Notes under the pieces: model-generated
What the model was told of the DNA's origin: nothing
Databases searched by the model: none
What the model saw: the letters and a program-made list of their open reading frames with translations, nothing else
Shown here: in pieces, positions 26,196-34,692 of the stretch
Position numbering within the stretch: the stretch's first letter is position 1
Layout: the number at the start of each line of letters is the position of its first letter
Assembly: GCF_014207985.1 (NCBI RefSeq)
Contig: NZ_JACHMI010000001.1
Span: forward strand, 11,577,001-11,641,000
Reading direction: 5' to 3'
DNA: 64,000 nucleotides
DNA from: Nonomuraea rubra
Lineage (GTDB): Bacteria; Actinomycetota; Actinomycetes; Streptosporangiales; Streptosporangiaceae
Translations under genes and position numbers: made by a program

Positions 26196-26564
26196 ATGGA
26201 CATGATCAACGGGGTCTTCAACCTCCTCTTCCTGGTGCTCGCCGTGGCCATTTTCGGCATGTCGATCTACGCGCTCGTGCACGCGCTCCGGGTGCCGGCC
26301 AACGCGTTCGTCTCGGCGGGCAAGCTGCAGAAGAACCTGTGGCTGCTGATCCTCGGTCTCGCCACGTTGTTCTCGGCCGCGGGCGCGTTGAGCTACTTCC
26401 AGGCCTTCATGGTGGTCGGCGGCGCCCAGTTCATCGGCATCGGCCTCGGGCTGTTCTCCATCGCGGCCGTCATCGCGGCCACGATCTACATCGTCGACGT
26501 CAAGCCCGCCGTCAAGGGCATGGGCGGCGGCCGGGGCAGCAGCGGCCCGTACGGCCCCTGGTAG
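26196..26564 (+). CDS. DUF2516-family membrane protein
   Basis: A 122-aa membrane protein with three hydrophobic segments (about residues 5-28, 47-67, 72-97) and a Gly-rich C-terminal tail. It matches the DUF2516 family (Rv0476-like), whose members sit beside hbhA in actinobacteria. The function is unknown. The ATG at 26196 has GGAG nine bases upstream. A terminator separates it from the HbhA-like gene, so it may have its own promoter in the 80-bp gap. Confidence 0.85.
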   Translation: MDMINGVFNLLFLVLAVAIFGMSIYALVHALRVPANAFVSAGKLQKNLWLLILGLATLFSAAGALSYFQAFMVVGGAQFIGIGLGLFSIAAVIAATIYIVDVKPAVKGMGGGRGSSGPYGPW

Positions 26565-26567
26565 AGA

Positions 26568-27203
26568 TCACCTCAGCTCGGCCGCCAGCCAGGCGGCCAG
26601 GCCCTCGTGCCCGGCGAGCGTGGGATGCACGCCGTCGGGCAGCACCGCGTCCCTGGGCCAGGTCCCGCGCATCGGGTCGAGGAACGACACCTTCCCGGCC
26701 CTGGCCGCCTCCGCCACGGCGTCGCGCACCCCGTACGCCTTCTTCGGCGGCTCCCCCATCCAGATGGGGCCGACCACCACCGTCCTGGTCTCGGGCCAGT
26801 GCGCGCGCACCTCGGCCAGCAGGCTCGCGGCGGCCCCGCGCACCCGCTCGGGGCTCCAGCGGCGGTCGTTGTGGCCGCCCGAGATGACCAGCAGGTCGGG
26901 GGCCGGGCGCCAGGCCAGCTCCACCTCGAACGAGCGCTGGAACGTGCGGCCCGCCCGCCCCGCGTTGCAGAACCCGGTGCCGCCCGCGCCCGCGATGATC
27001 GGCTGCCAGCCCAGCAGGCGGGCGGTCTGCGAGGCGTACGTCTGCCACGGCGGGACCGGGCCCGACCCGACCGTGAAGCTGTCGCCCACGAACATCATCA
27101 CCGGCGCCTGCCGCTCGGCGGGCGCCGGTTTCGCCGCGAACGCGCACGACGGCAGCCCCAGCACCGCGACGAGCACCACGACGCGTCTCATCAGGCCACG
27201 CAT
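26568..27203 (-). CDS. Exported SGNH/GDSL-type hydrolase
   Basis: A 211-aa secreted esterase-fold protein. The N-terminal 25 residues form a signal peptide; LGLPSC could be a lipobox, so it may be a lipoprotein. The catalytic blocks are visible: FVGDSFTVG (Ser), a Gly in GAGGTGFCNAG, Asn in ISGGHNDRR, and the Asp/His pair in PDGVHPTLAGHEG. SGNH members deacetylate polysaccharides or cleave lipids; the substrate is unknown. The ATG at 27203 has GAGGTGG just upstream. It is divergent from alaX, with 28 bp between starts. Confidence 0.88.
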   Translation of the reverse strand: MRGLMRRVVVLVAVLGLPSCAFAAKPAPAERQAPVMMFVGDSFTVGSGPVPPWQTYASQTARLLGWQPIIAGAGGTGFCNAGRAGRTFQRSFEVELAWRPAPDLLVISGGHNDRRWSPERVRGAAASLLAEVRAHWPETRTVVVGPIWMGEPPKKAYGVRDAVAEAARAGKVSFLDPMRGTWPRDAVLPDGVHPTLAGHEGLAAWLAAELR

Positions 27204-27231
27204 GACCACCTCAGGGCACTAGGCTGCCGAC

Positions 27232-27966
27232 ATGAGCACCGAACTCCACGGGCGCACCGAAAGACTGGAGCTGTCCGACCAGAGCCTGCGCGACTTCGAA
27301 GCCGTCGTCCTGGACGCCACGCCCGAGGGGATCGTGCTGAGCAGGTCGGCATTCTATCCGGGAGGGGGCGGCCAGCCGGCGGATCACGGGGTTCTGATCT
27401 GGCAGGGTGTCGAGACGCGCATCGTGGGGGTGCGCAAAGGTGACGATCTCTACCTGATCCCGGCCGAGGGCGACCCGATCCCGCCGGCCGGCACCACGGT
27501 GCGGGCCGCGGTGGCCGACGAGCGGCGTTCGGCCCTCATGCGTACGCACTCCGGCCTGCACGTGCTGTGCGGGGTGGTCTTCCGCGACTACGGCTGCCTG
27601 GTCACCGGCGGCAACATGGACGAGCTCAGCGCCCGCATGGACTTCAACCTGCCCGAGGTGCCCCCCGGGTTCAAGGAGGCCGTGGAGGACGCCTGCAACG
27701 CCGAGATCCTCGCCGACCGGCGCATCGACGTGCGGGTGCTGCCCAGGGCCGAGGCGTTCACCATCCCCGACATCATCCGCACGGCCACCAACCTGGTGCC
27801 GGAGACCGTCGAGGACGTGCGCATCGTCGACATCGTGGGCCTGGACACGCAGGCCGACGGCGGCACCCACGTGGCCTCCACCAAGCAGATCGGGCGGATC
27901 AAGGTCGCCAAGATCGAGAGCAAGGGCCGCGGCTTCCGCCGCCTGCGCATCCAGATCTCCGACTAG
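27232..27966 (+). CDS. Alanyl-tRNA editing protein AlaX
   Basis: A free-standing editing domain that hydrolyses mischarged Ser-tRNA(Ala). The 244-aa protein has the N-terminal AlaX barrel (SRSAFYPGGGGQPADHG) and the zinc-binding editing domain with HxxxH in RTHSGLHVL and a third ligand in DTQADGGTHVAST, where Gln replaces the Cys of AlaRS as in many AlaX proteins. No synthetase domains are present. Its stop overlaps the convergent GntR-TetR gene by 4 bp. Confidence 0.92.
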   Translation: MSTELHGRTERLELSDQSLRDFEAVVLDATPEGIVLSRSAFYPGGGGQPADHGVLIWQGVETRIVGVRKGDDLYLIPAEGDPIPPAGTTVRAAVADERRSALMRTHSGLHVLCGVVFRDYGCLVTGGNMDELSARMDFNLPEVPPGFKEAVEDACNAEILADRRIDVRVLPRAEAFTIPDIIRTATNLVPETVEDVRIVDIVGLDTQADGGTHVASTKQIGRIKVAKIESKGRGFRRLRIQISD

Positions 27967-28874
27967 CGGGGCTCGACCAGCCTGGCCAGCCCGTCGAGCA
28001 GCGAGCGCAGCCCGAACTCGAAGAGCCGGTCGAGGTCGAGGTCGAACTCGCCCAGCTCGTCGAGCAGCTGCGAGAAGGCCGGGTTGGCCGCCTTGACGTC
28101 GCCCAGGAACGCCTCCTGGCCGGTCATCCACTCCTCGTCCGTGATGCCGGTGTCCGCCCTGGCCCGCTGCTCCAGCTCGATGTGGGCGGCGATGCCCTGC
28201 ACGAAGCTGTAGATGAGGATCATCACGTACATCCGGGTCGCGGCGTCAAGCCCGGTGCCCTGCAGCACCTCCATGACGAACTCCGAGTGCTGGAGCAGGG
28301 CCTCCGAGGGCACCGGCCGGGTCAGCGGGGTGGCCCCGGCCATCCAGGGGTGCGCCCGGTAGGCGGCCCACTGCACGCGCGCCGAGGTCTCCAGCCGCGC
28401 ACGCCAGCCTTCCGGACGCTCCTCGGGCAGCGGGAACTCGGCGAACGCCGCGTCCACCATGAGCATGACCAGGTCGTCCTTGCCGCCCACGTGCCGGTAG
28501 AGGGACATGGTGGCCGCTCCGAGCCGGCCGGCCACGGCTCGCATCGTCAGCTCTGACAGCCCCTCCGCGTCGGCGATCTCGATGGCCGCCCGTACGACGC
28601 GGCGCCGGGTCAGCTCGTGCTCCGCCGTCGCGCCCGGCCGGGGTCTGGACGGGGTGCCGGGCCGCTCCGCCACCACCGTGCCCACGCGCGGCTCGGCCAC
28701 CACGGCGCCGTCGCGCGCCAGCAGGGTCAGCGCCTTGGCCGCCGTGGCCAGGGCGACGTTCCAGTCTCTGGCGAGTTGCCTGGTCGAGGGCACGCGCTCG
28801 CCGGGGCGGAGCCGGCCGTCGGCGATGCGCTGCTTGATGTCGGCTGCGATGCGGGCGTGGGGCGGGGTGTCCAT
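27963..28874 (-). CDS. GntR-TetR fusion regulator
   Basis: A 303-aa regulator with two DNA-binding domains. Residues 1-70 are a GntR-type winged helix (RIAADIKQRIADGRLRPGERVPSTRQLA). Residues 85-145 are a TetR HTH (RRRVVRAAIEIADAEGLSELTMRAVAGRLGAATMSLYRHVGGKDDL), followed by a TetR C-terminal ligand domain (ETSARVQWAAYRAHPWM). AGGAGG lies a few bases before the ATG. Two palindromes with TGTAC/GTACA arms lie between it and the divergent monooxygenase gene, which is the expected target. Confidence 0.92.
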   Translation of the reverse strand: MDTPPHARIAADIKQRIADGRLRPGERVPSTRQLARDWNVALATAAKALTLLARDGAVVAEPRVGTVVAERPGTPSRPRPGATAEHELTRRRVVRAAIEIADAEGLSELTMRAVAGRLGAATMSLYRHVGGKDDLVMLMVDAAFAEFPLPEERPEGWRARLETSARVQWAAYRAHPWMAGATPLTRPVPSEALLQHSEFVMEVLQGTGLDAATRMYVMILIYSFVQGIAAHIELEQRARADTGITDEEWMTGQEAFLGDVKAANPAFSQLLDELGEFDLDLDRLFEFGLRSLLDGLARLVEPR

Positions 28875-28882
28875 CCATCCTC

Positions 28883-28942
28883 CTGTACTAGTACAGATCT
28901 TCCCACTATATCCTTGCCACCTGCTGTATGTACTACGTACAT
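28883..28942. promoter_or_regulatory. Two TGTAC-type palindromes in the regulator/monooxygenase promoter
   Basis: CTGTACTAGTACAG (28883-28896) is a perfect 14-bp palindrome just upstream of the GntR-TetR ribosome site. ATGTAC-TAC-GTACAT (28928-28942) is a second perfect palindrome 40 bp before the monooxygenase start. The shared core is TGTAC-N2/3-GTACA. Likely operators for the fusion regulator, controlling both directions. Confidence 0.8.
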
Positions 28943-28982
28943 TCAGTTCTGCGTACAACGTCAACACACAGGGAGCGCAGTC

Positions 28983-30065
28983 ATGAAGAAGGTTCTCGTC
29001 TCCGGCGCGAGCATCGGCGGCCCCGTCCTGGCGTACTGGCTGGGGCGGCACGGGTTCGACGTGACGGTGGTCGAGCGGGCGACCGCGCCTCGCAAGGGCG
29101 GGCAGGCGGTGGACATCAGGGGCGCGGCGCTGACGGTGGTCGAGCGGATGGGCGTGCTGGAGCGGGTCCGCGAGCTGCGCACCACCATGCGCGGCATGAA
29201 CATGCTGGACGGCGACGGCAACGAGATCATGCGCAGCGAGGAGGAGACGCTCAGCGGCGGCCGGTTCGACAGCCCCGACGTCGAGATCATGCGGGACGAC
29301 CTCAACCGCATCCTCCTGGACGCCTCGGCGGGCGCCCGCTACGTCTACGGCGACTCGATCGCCACGCTGGGCGAGGACGGCGAGGTGACGTTCGAGGGCG
29401 GGTGGAGCGACCGCTACGACCACGTCATCGGCGCAGACGGCCTGCACTCCAACGTGCGCAGGCTCGCCTTCGGCCCCGAGCAGCAGTTCCTGCACCACCT
29501 CGGCACCTACGTCTCCATCTACACCGCGGACAACTTCGCCGGCCTCGACCACTGGCAGACCTGGTTCAACGCCGGCGAGGCGGGCGGCGCGCTGTTCAGC
29601 GACCGCGACCCGGCCGAGATGCGGGTCAACCTCGGCTTCAGGTCCGGCGAGATCGACTACGACTACCGCGACCTCGACCAGCAGAAGCGGCTCATCCAGG
29701 AGCACTGCTCGCAGGTCTGGGAGGCGCCCAGGCTGCTGGAGGCGATGTGGAAGGCCGACGACTTCTACTTCGACTCGATGGCCCAGGTGAAGATGGAGCG
29801 CTGGACGAAGGGCCGGGTCGCGCTGGTGGGCGACGCGGGGTACTGCGCCTCGCCGCTGTCCGGGCAGGGCACGAGCCTGGCGCTGGTGGGCGCGTACGTG
29901 CTGGCGCAGGAGCTCGGCGCCGGCGGCGCGGACGCCTACGACAGGTACGAGCAGCGCATGCGCCCGTTCGTCGCCGCGAACCAGGCGCTGGCCCACGAGA
30001 ACCCCGGCCAGGGCGCCGCACCGGAGAGCGTCCAGCGGGCGGCGAACAGCATCACTCTGAACTGA
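28983..30065 (+). CDS. FAD-dependent monooxygenase (PHBH/TetX-like)
   Basis: A 360-aa group A flavoprotein hydroxylase. It has the FAD Rossmann motif VSGASIGGPVLAYWLG and the second FAD motif GDAGYCASPLSGQGTSLAL near residue 285, with the DG-type motif VIGADGLHSNVRR between. Members hydroxylate aromatics or inactivate antibiotics such as tetracyclines and rifamycins. The paired divergent TetR-type regulator suggests induction by a small toxic or aromatic molecule. The substrate is not readable. The ATG at 28983 lies 4 bases after GGAGCGC. Confidence 0.9.
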   Translation: MKKVLVSGASIGGPVLAYWLGRHGFDVTVVERATAPRKGGQAVDIRGAALTVVERMGVLERVRELRTTMRGMNMLDGDGNEIMRSEEETLSGGRFDSPDVEIMRDDLNRILLDASAGARYVYGDSIATLGEDGEVTFEGGWSDRYDHVIGADGLHSNVRRLAFGPEQQFLHHLGTYVSIYTADNFAGLDHWQTWFNAGEAGGALFSDRDPAEMRVNLGFRSGEIDYDYRDLDQQKRLIQEHCSQVWEAPRLLEAMWKADDFYFDSMAQVKMERWTKGRVALVGDAGYCASPLSGQGTSLALVGAYVLAQELGAGGADAYDRYEQRMRPFVAANQALAHENPGQGAAPESVQRAANSITLN

Positions 30066-30092
30066 CAGTACGAACCGATACGATTTGCCGCC

Positions 30093-31700
30093 ATGGGTAT
30101 CAGACTCACGATGGCCGCCCTGGCGGCCACCGCTCTGACGTTGTCCGCAACCCCCGCCGCTCTCGCAGCGGAGGCCGGGATAACGGACGAGGTCACGATG
30201 ACCCTCGGCAAGGACGGCACCCTGCACGTGGTCGAGAAGATCAGCGGCGCGTCCGGGCAGCTCAAGCGCACGTTCATCACCCGGACGCGGTACGACGACA
30301 GCAACGACCGCCTCTACCAGATCTCGAACGTCAAGGGCGGCACCCTCGCCGGCGACGTGCTCACCGTGACGGGCCAGACCGTCGAGTACGACGTCAAGGG
30401 GGCGGTGACGACCTCGGGCGGCATCGAGGAGCTGCGCTGGTTCGCCGTGAACGGCTGGAACCAGCCGGTCGCCAAGGCCACGGTCAAGGTGACCGGCCCC
30501 GGCCAGGTCCAGAACCTGTCCTGCTTCGCCGGCGCGCTCACCTCGGCCATCGGCTGCACCTCGGCCTCCATGGACCACGGCGCCACGCAGGCCGACTTCG
30601 AGCAGGAGAACATCGCCTCCGACCAGGCCCTCACCGTCGTCGTCGGATACCCCGAGGGCTCCAGCAGCGGCAAGCCCATCCTGGAGAAGCGGTTCTCCCT
30701 GTCGGCCGCGTTCACGCTCGACACCGTCACCGGCGGCGCCCTGGCCGGGCTGCTGGTGCTGATGCTCGGCGGCGTCGCCCTGCTCTACTGGACGCGCGGC
30801 CGCGACGCGCGGGTCGCCGGCCACGAGAGCGGCAAGGTCGATCCGGTGCAGAACGGCCACTTCACCCCGCCCGACGGGGTGCGCCCCGGCCAGATCGGCA
30901 CGCTGGTGGACGAGCAGGCCGACGTGGTGGACGTGACCGCCACCATCGTGGACCTCGCCGTCCGCGGCTACCTGCGCATCGACGAGCAGCCCAGGCAGGC
31001 GTACGACGCGCCCGACTGGATGCTCGTCAGGCTGCCGAACGCGCCGGTGAACGCGCTGCTGCCGTACGAGCTGGCGCTCTACCAGGCCATCTTCGACGGG
31101 CGTGACGCGGTGCTGCTGTCGCAGCTGTCCGGGTCGTTCGCGGCCCACCTCGGCAAGGTGCGCGACGCGCTCTACGCCGACGTGGTCAGGCAGGGCTGGT
31201 TCGCCCGCCGTCCCGACACCGAGCGCACCAGGTGGACCACGATCGGCGTGGTGCTCATCGGCGTGGGGCTGCTGGCCACGGTGGGGCTGGCCTGGTTCAC
31301 CACGTACGGGCTGCTCGGCCTGGCCGTGGTCATCGCGGGCGGCGCGCTGGCGGCCGGCGGGCAGTACATGCCGGCCAAGACCGCCAAGGGGTCGGCGGCG
31401 CTGGCGCACACGATGGGCTTCCGGCAGTACCTGTTCTCCGGCGAGCTGGGGGACGTGCCCGAGCAGCACCGGGTGGAGCTGTTCTCGCGCTACCTGCCGT
31501 ACGCGGTGATCTTCGACGGGGTGGAGCACTGGTCGCGGGTGGTGGCCTCCGTCACGGGCAACGGGCACCAGGCCGACAACCTGTACTGGTACCACGGGCC
31601 CGCGGAGTGGGACCTGTCGAAGTTCGCCGGCTCGATGCGCACGTTCACGCAGACGACGTCGGGCGCCATCTCCGCGACCCGCCAGTTCCGTTCGCTCTAG
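30093..31700 (+). CDS. DUF2207-family membrane protein
   Basis: A 535-aa exported and membrane-anchored protein. A signal peptide (residues 1-26) is followed by an extracellular beta-rich DUF2207 domain (about 30-205, ITDEVTMTLGKDGTLHVVEKISG). A transmembrane segment lies near 212-232, then a cytoplasmic part with a winged-helix-like stretch (DVTATIVDLAVRGYLRIDEQ), two adjacent transmembrane helices near 380-425 and a C-terminal segment ending in a Ser/Thr-rich tail. The function of the family is unknown. It may share the monooxygenase transcript (27-bp gap). Confidence 0.85.
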   Translation: MGIRLTMAALAATALTLSATPAALAAEAGITDEVTMTLGKDGTLHVVEKISGASGQLKRTFITRTRYDDSNDRLYQISNVKGGTLAGDVLTVTGQTVEYDVKGAVTTSGGIEELRWFAVNGWNQPVAKATVKVTGPGQVQNLSCFAGALTSAIGCTSASMDHGATQADFEQENIASDQALTVVVGYPEGSSSGKPILEKRFSLSAAFTLDTVTGGALAGLLVLMLGGVALLYWTRGRDARVAGHESGKVDPVQNGHFTPPDGVRPGQIGTLVDEQADVVDVTATIVDLAVRGYLRIDEQPRQAYDAPDWMLVRLPNAPVNALLPYELALYQAIFDGRDAVLLSQLSGSFAAHLGKVRDALYADVVRQGWFARRPDTERTRWTTIGVVLIGVGLLATVGLAWFTTYGLLGLAVVIAGGALAAGGQYMPAKTAKGSAALAHTMGFRQYLFSGELGDVPEQHRVELFSRYLPYAVIFDGVEHWSRVVASVTGNGHQADNLYWYHGPAEWDLSKFAGSMRTFTQTTSGAISATRQFRSL

Positions 31701-31708
31701 GATTCGCT

Positions 31709-32560
31709 CTAGAGGAAGAAGCGCTCGGCGAACGCCGACAGCTCCGCGCGCTGCTCGTCCGGCTCCGTGGTCGAAGGGCTGACGACGAGGCGGGTCACCC
31801 CCTGCGCGGCCAGCTCCTCGGCACGACCCTCGGGCATGTCGATCGCCCCGAAGCGGGTGTACTCCAGCGCGTCCGGGTCGCGGCCCGCCCCGGCGGCGGT
31901 GGTGCGCGCGAGCTCCCACAGCGCGGCCAGCTCCTCCGGGCGCAGCCTGCCGCCGGGGTAGAAGCCGTCGCCACGCAGGCCCGCCCGGCGGGCGGCCGCC
32001 CGGCTGGATCCGCCGACGTGGATCGGCAGCGTGGTGGCCCCGTGCGGCTTGGGGTAGCTGCAGAGGCCGTCCAGGTCGAAGAACTCCCCGGTGAAGCCGA
32101 CGCCCTCCTCGCCGCCCGCCCAGAGCAGCCGCAGCACGTCGATCGCCTCGTCGGCGCGGCGGCCCCGGCCGGCGAAGTCGACCCCCACCGCCGCCGCCTC
32201 GCCCGGCAGGGCGCCGAGGCCCACGGTGAGCAGCCGCATCCTGCCCTTGGACAGCACGTCGATGGTGGCCAGCCGCTTGGCGAGGGTCACCGGGTGGTGG
32301 TACGGCAGCAGCAGCACGCCGGTGCCGAGCAGGATCCGCTCGGTGTGGGCGGCGACGAAGGTCAGGGCGTCGAGCGGGTCGGCGTACGGCAGCGTAGGCG
32401 GCAGCTCGAAGTGGCCGATCCTGGCGCCGGGGTACAGCACGATGTGCTCGGGGACGTACAGCGACTCGAACCCGCACTCCTCGGCCAGCCGGGCGAACGC
32501 GGCGAGTTTGTCAGGATCCACGCCGTGATGCGGCGTGCTGTAACTGATTCCGAACTTCAT
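31709..32560 (-). CDS. LLM-class F420-dependent oxidoreductase
   Basis: A 283-aa luciferase-like TIM-barrel oxidoreductase. The F420-type subgroup is suggested by MKFGISYSTPHHGVDP, FESLYVPEHIVL, RILLGTGVLLLPYHHPVTLAKRLATIDVLS and the substrate-loop PKPHGATTLPIHVGGSSRAAARRAG. The reaction is hydride transfer from F420H2 to an unknown substrate. The upstream region has a CTTGAC-N6-GTCAAG inverted repeat and a 15-bp palindrome, so expression is probably regulated. Confidence 0.9.
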   Translation of the reverse strand: MKFGISYSTPHHGVDPDKLAAFARLAEECGFESLYVPEHIVLYPGARIGHFELPPTLPYADPLDALTFVAAHTERILLGTGVLLLPYHHPVTLAKRLATIDVLSKGRMRLLTVGLGALPGEAAAVGVDFAGRGRRADEAIDVLRLLWAGGEEGVGFTGEFFDLDGLCSYPKPHGATTLPIHVGGSSRAAARRAGLRGDGFYPGGRLRPEELAALWELARTTAAGAGRDPDALEYTRFGAIDMPEGRAEELAAQGVTRLVVSPSTTEPDEQRAELSAFAERFFL

Positions 32561-32608
32561 CTGCTGCTTCCTCGATCGGCACGGCGGGACGCCCGACCAG
32601 GCTAGAAG

Positions 32609-32645
32609 CTTGACACCGGCGTCAAGGAAGTGAACAACTTGTTCA
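32609..32645. promoter_or_regulatory. Two adjacent inverted repeats in a divergent promoter
   Basis: CTTGAC-N6-GTCAAG spans 32609-32626, and TGAACAA-C-TTGTTCA, a perfect 15-bp palindrome, spans 32631-32645. A TTGACA at 32656-32661 could be the -35 box for the HTH gene at 32692. The sites lie between the F420 oxidoreductase and that gene. The binding proteins are unknown; the first repeat resembles MerR-type spacing. Confidence 0.7.
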
Positions 32646-32691
32646 AAACAAACCGTTGACAGCAGCGGTGTCGGTACACCATGGTGATCTC

Positions 32692-33114
32692 ATGTCTTCC
32701 GAGCTCTTCAGCCCCCCGCAGGCCGAGCAGGCACGTGCGCAGCGCGTGTACGCGTCCCTGCACCGCATCGCCGAGCGGCACGCGGCCACCGACGAGCAGC
32801 GCCAGCGGCAGGTCCACCCGTCGGCCCTCGCGCCGCACGAGGCGGTCAGGCTCGTCACGTTCCTGCTCAGCGGGGCCGCGCGGCTGGACGACGGCGAGGC
32901 GGCGGTGGACCACGCCGACATCACCGCCGCGCTGAGCCTCGTCCCGCTGGTCCGCGGGGAGCTGGACGCGCTCGAAGCCTCGCTGCTCCAGCTCGCCCGC
33001 GGGCGGGACATGACCTGGCAGGACATCGCCTTCGGGCTCGGCCTCGGCACCCCGCAGGCCGCCAGGCAGCGCTACGAACGCCTCGCCGACCGCGTGGCCA
33101 CCGACCCGGAGTAG
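32692..33114 (+). CDS. Putative small DNA-binding protein
   Basis: A 140-aa protein. The N-terminal half is helical and charged (QARAQRVYASLHRIAERHAA), the middle has APHEAVRLVTFLLSG, and the C-terminus holds a helix-turn-helix candidate, MTWQDIAFGLGLGTPQAARQRYERL, similar to HTH motifs that probe sigma-like DNA. A regulatory role is inferred only from this motif and from the palindromes upstream. The ATG at 32692 is preferred to an upstream frame that runs through the promoter. Confidence 0.75.
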   Translation: MSSELFSPPQAEQARAQRVYASLHRIAERHAATDEQRQRQVHPSALAPHEAVRLVTFLLSGAARLDDGEAAVDHADITAALSLVPLVRGELDALEASLLQLARGRDMTWQDIAFGLGLGTPQAARQRYERLADRVATDPE

Positions 33115-33119
33115 GGGCT

Positions 33120-34028
33120 TCAGCGCACCCGGAGCTCGCCGACCGGCCGCCCGCCGCCCAGGACCGCCCCGGAGGCCAGCTCGGCCAGCTCGGGCGCGTC
33201 CAGGCCCAGCGAGCGCAGCGCCGCCACGGTGACGGGCACGCGGGCGCGCGTGCCACCGTCCTCGATCTTGACGGTGCCGGCGCGCCCGTCCTCGAACACG
33301 AACGCGTCGAACGCCTCCGCCCCCGCCTTCAGCATCAGCCCGGGCACCGCCCGCATCAGCCTGGCCTCCGCCCTGTCGGTGCCGGAGGTCCACTCGGGGT
33401 AGGTGCGCATGGCGTCGAAGATCTTGCGCTCGTACGCGTCCTCCGACGACATCGGGAACGCCCGGAACGCCTTGGTCACCCCCAGCATCGACACGAAGAA
33501 CAGCGGCGCCCCGCACCCGTCCACCCCGGAGGCCGCCACCCGCTCCCCGGTCAGCTCCTCCACCGTCTCGCGGATCGCCCGCTGCAGCGGATGCGCCGGC
33601 TCCAGGTAGGTGCTCAGCGGCCAGTCGTTGGCCGCGCAGGTGGCCAGCATGGCGGCGTGCTTGCCCGAGCAGTTCATGTAGACGCGCCCGCGCTCGGTCA
33701 CCGCGCGGTCGAACGGGTAGTCCTCGGGGCACTGCAGCGCCGACTCGTCCAGCCCGGCTCCCGCCAGGATCTTCCTGACGCCGTCCACGTGAAAGGGCTC
33801 GCCGGAGTGCGAGGCGCAGGCCAGCGCGAGCAGCTCGTCCTCCAGGCGCAGGCCGCTGCGGAGCATGCCCAGCGCCTGCAGCGGCTTCATCGACGACCGT
33901 GGCGAGGCCGGCACGTGCACCGCACCCCTGGTCTCGACCGGGCGGCCGGCCGCGTCCACGGTCAGCATGCGAGCCTGATGCGTGGACTCCACGAACCCGG
34001 ACCGGACAACTTCCACAATCAACGACAT
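33120..34028 (-). CDS. L-asparaginase II-type (Asparaginase_II family) protein
   Basis: A 302-aa member of the Rhizobium etli type asparaginase family, which hydrolyses asparagine to aspartate and ammonia. Family segments seen are VHVPASPRSSMKPLQALGM, ALACASHSGEPFHVDGV, YMNCSGKHAAMLATC, SGVDGCGAPLFFVSM, and TSGTDRAEARLMRAVPGLMLKAGAEA. These include the catalytic Ser/Lys and the Cys that contact zinc and substrate. The ATG at 34028 has AAGGGG upstream; a start 21 bases earlier is possible. It is divergent from dtd. Confidence 0.9.
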   Translation of the reverse strand: MSLIVEVVRSGFVESTHQARMLTVDAAGRPVETRGAVHVPASPRSSMKPLQALGMLRSGLRLEDELLALACASHSGEPFHVDGVRKILAGAGLDESALQCPEDYPFDRAVTERGRVYMNCSGKHAAMLATCAANDWPLSTYLEPAHPLQRAIRETVEELTGERVAASGVDGCGAPLFFVSMLGVTKAFRAFPMSSEDAYERKIFDAMRTYPEWTSGTDRAEARLMRAVPGLMLKAGAEAFDAFVFEDGRAGTVKIEDGGTRARVPVTVAALRSLGLDAPELAELASGAVLGGGRPVGELRVR

Positions 34029-34090
34029 TTCACATTCCCCTTTCGACATGAGTGTATGAAGCGTTTGGTGCTGGTCCAGAATGGGATGCC

Positions 34091-34516
34091 ATGCGAGCAG
34101 TCGTACAGAGAGTCAGTTCGGCGTCGGTCGAGGTCGAGGGGCGCGTGGTCGGGGCGATCAGCGAGCCCGGCCTGCTCGTCCTGGTGGGGGTCACCCACAC
34201 GGACACGCGCGCCGAGGCCGCCAAGCTCGCCGCCAAGCTGTGGGGGCTGCGCATCCTGCACGGCGAGAAGTCCTGCTCGGACGTGTCGGCGCCGCTCCTC
34301 GTGATCAGCCAGTTCACCCTGTACGGCGACGCCCGCAAGGGCCGCCGGCCCACCTGGCAGGCCGCTGCTCCCGGGGCGGTGGCGGAGCCGTTGGTGGAGG
34401 CGGTGGTGGGGGAGCTGCGGGGGTTGGGGGCCAGGGTGGAGACCGGGGTGTTCGGCGCTGACATGAAGGTGGCCCTCGTCAACGACGGGCCCATCACCCT
34501 CGTCCTGGACCTGTGA
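34091..34516 (+). CDS. dtd: D-aminoacyl-tRNA deacylase
   Basis: DTD removes D-amino acids and glycine mis-attached to tRNA. The 141-aa protein has the full signature: [25 protein letters not shown] with the cross-subunit active-site motif, and the C-terminal [11 protein letters not shown] carrying the family Gly-Pro. The length is normal. The ATG at 34091 gives the canonical N-terminus. The neighbours asparaginase II and ygfZ are on the opposite strand. Confidence 0.96.
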   Translation: MRAVVQRVSSASVEVEGRVVGAISEPGLLVLVGVTHTDTRAEAAKLAAKLWGLRILHGEKSCSDVSAPLLVISQFTLYGDARKGRRPTWQAAAPGAVAEPLVEAVVGELRGLGARVETGVFGADMKVALVNDGPITLVLDL

Positions 34517-34692
34517 CCCCGGGCGGCCGTACTCGTTGCACCGTGCGCGTTGCGCCGGCCACCACCGCACACCGTCCCGCCGGCCCGGCGCCGGTTGCGA
34601 CGCGCCGCCCGCCCAGCGCGACGGGGGGCGCGGCACACGGCACGGCACGGGGGCGATGCCCGCCGGAGTTCAGCCCGGCGCGGTGAAGTTGA

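Noticed and set aside
27963..32477. A very long open frame on the minus strand (about 1500 codons) across the monooxygenase, DUF2207 and F420 genes
   Set aside because: It is a shadow frame created by high GC in genes on the other strand or frames. Only the first ~300 codons (GntR-TetR) carry recognisable domains; the rest is Ala/Arg/Gly-rich with no motif.
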